A DNA stretch of 7,503 nucleotides, taken from assembly GCA_003140705.1 (NCBI GenBank), contig PLKU01000075.1, forward strand, positions 7,385 to 14,887, in the 5' to 3' direction. Shown here in pieces: positions 7,298 to 7,503 of the stretch (position 1 is the stretch's first letter; each line of letters opens with the position of its first letter). A model generated the notes under the pieces. That model made no database searches. It was given only the letters and a program-made list of their open reading frames with translations, and was not told the DNA's origin. This DNA is from Acidobacteriaceae bacterium (GTDB taxonomy: Bacteria > Acidobacteriota > Terriglobia > Terriglobales > Acidobacteriaceae). Both the position numbers and the translations under genes were made by a program.

Positions 7298-7309
7298 GGT
7301 GTGCCTTCG

Positions 7310-7338
7310 AGTTTATTCGTGCGTTCCGAGGCCGTCAA
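7310..7338 (-). promoter_or_regulatory. Sigma70-like promoter of the sigma factor-kinase operon
   Basis: On the minus strand a -35 box TTGACG (7338-7333) is followed by a 17-base spacer and a -10 box TAAACT (7315-7310), four of six matches to TATAAT. The predicted start is near 7303, leaving a short leader of about 20 bases with the ribosome binding site directly before ATG 7284. Spacing and boxes match those of the TPR-CHAT promoter (TTGACA, 17, TACACT). The spacer also contains CGGAAC (7328-7323), which resembles the GGAAC -35 element of ECF promoters, but I see no matching ECF -10 at a fixed distance. Predicted only. Confidence 0.5.
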
Positions 7339-7355
7339 CTGCTTTTCTTTCTGCG

Positions 7356-7373
7356 CACTACGTCTAGGTAGTG
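7356..7373. promoter_or_regulatory. Inverted repeat upstream of the sigma-kinase promoter, candidate operator
   Basis: CACTAC-GTCTAG-GTAGTG is a perfect inverted repeat with 6-bp arms and a 6-base centre. It lies about 18 bases upstream of the -35 box, a position suited to an activator or regulator dimer. A second, perfect 10-bp palindrome, ACCGCGCGGT, lies five bases further upstream (7379-7388). Neither is followed by a T-tract, so a terminator is unlikely. The binding protein is unknown and chance is possible. Confidence 0.35.
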
Positions 7374-7503
7374 ACTCGACCGCGCGGTATGTTTCAAGGC
7401 AATATTCGCTTAGGATTTCAGGCCAATGGAGTCTCGCTTCGCTTGTTCAGAAGATTATTTCCGATTCCGATGAGGCGATTGTCTCCCGCATTCCGCCTTT
7501 CCC
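7374..7503. other. Upstream region without a recognised gene
   Basis: Apart from the 10-bp palindrome at 7379-7388, I see nothing firm. A plus-strand frame opens at ATG 7389 and stays open to the right edge (38 codons) but has no ribosome binding site and no recognisable sequence. On the minus strand a frame enters from the right edge and ends at a TGA near 7449-7447; it could be the last codons of an upstream gene, but only about 18 residues are visible. Confidence 0.4.

Noticed and set aside
7389..7503. Plus-strand frame open to the right edge, possible divergent gene
   Set aside because: Only 38 codons are visible, with no ribosome binding site and no protein-like motif.

Overview
The window looks like a piece of an Acidobacteriota chromosome, or a close relative. 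This is an inference from gene content: an ECF sigma factor of the TIGR02999 / Sigma70_ECF type directly in front of a membrane Ser/Thr kinase carrying C-terminal TPRs, and a long exported TPR-CHAT protein. The DNA is moderately GC-rich by eye. All convincing genes lie on the minus strand, so transcription runs from high to low coordinates. I see no tRNA, rRNA, CRISPR array, insertion sequence or phage gene.

Layout in order of transcription. (1) 7503-7285 is a leader region with an 18-bp inverted repeat, a 10-bp palindrome, a sigma70-like promoter (TTGACG, 17-bp spacer, TAAACT) and a ribosome binding site. (2) 7284-6703 encodes an ECF sigma factor. (3) 6706-3869 encodes a Hanks-type Ser/Thr kinase with one transmembrane helix and about nine 42-residue TPRs; its ATG overlaps the sigma stop codon as ATGA, so the two are almost certainly co-transcribed and translationally coupled. 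(4) 3868-3132 is a 737-bp gap. It holds a probable frameshifted remnant of a small CxxC protein (3796-3552) and, at its far end, a promoter with a perfect TTGACA box and 17-bp spacer. (5) 3131-1 encodes an exported protein with sixteen consecutive TPR units of exactly 40 residues each, a helical linker and the N-terminal part of a CHAT (caspase-like) domain. This gene runs off the left edge, so its catalytic His/Cys cannot be seen.

Working model (inference): the sigma factor lacks the acidic residues usual in region 2.2 and has Ser-Thr there, as in the sigma factors known to be switched on by a co-encoded Ser/Thr kinase. The kinase domain would lie in the cytoplasm and its TPR array in the periplasm, the compartment to which the TPR-CHAT protein appears to be exported. 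The promoters of the sigma-kinase operon and of the TPR-CHAT gene have matching architecture. Together this suggests a sigma factor - transmembrane kinase - envelope protease circuit, although direct contact between the modules is not shown by sequence.
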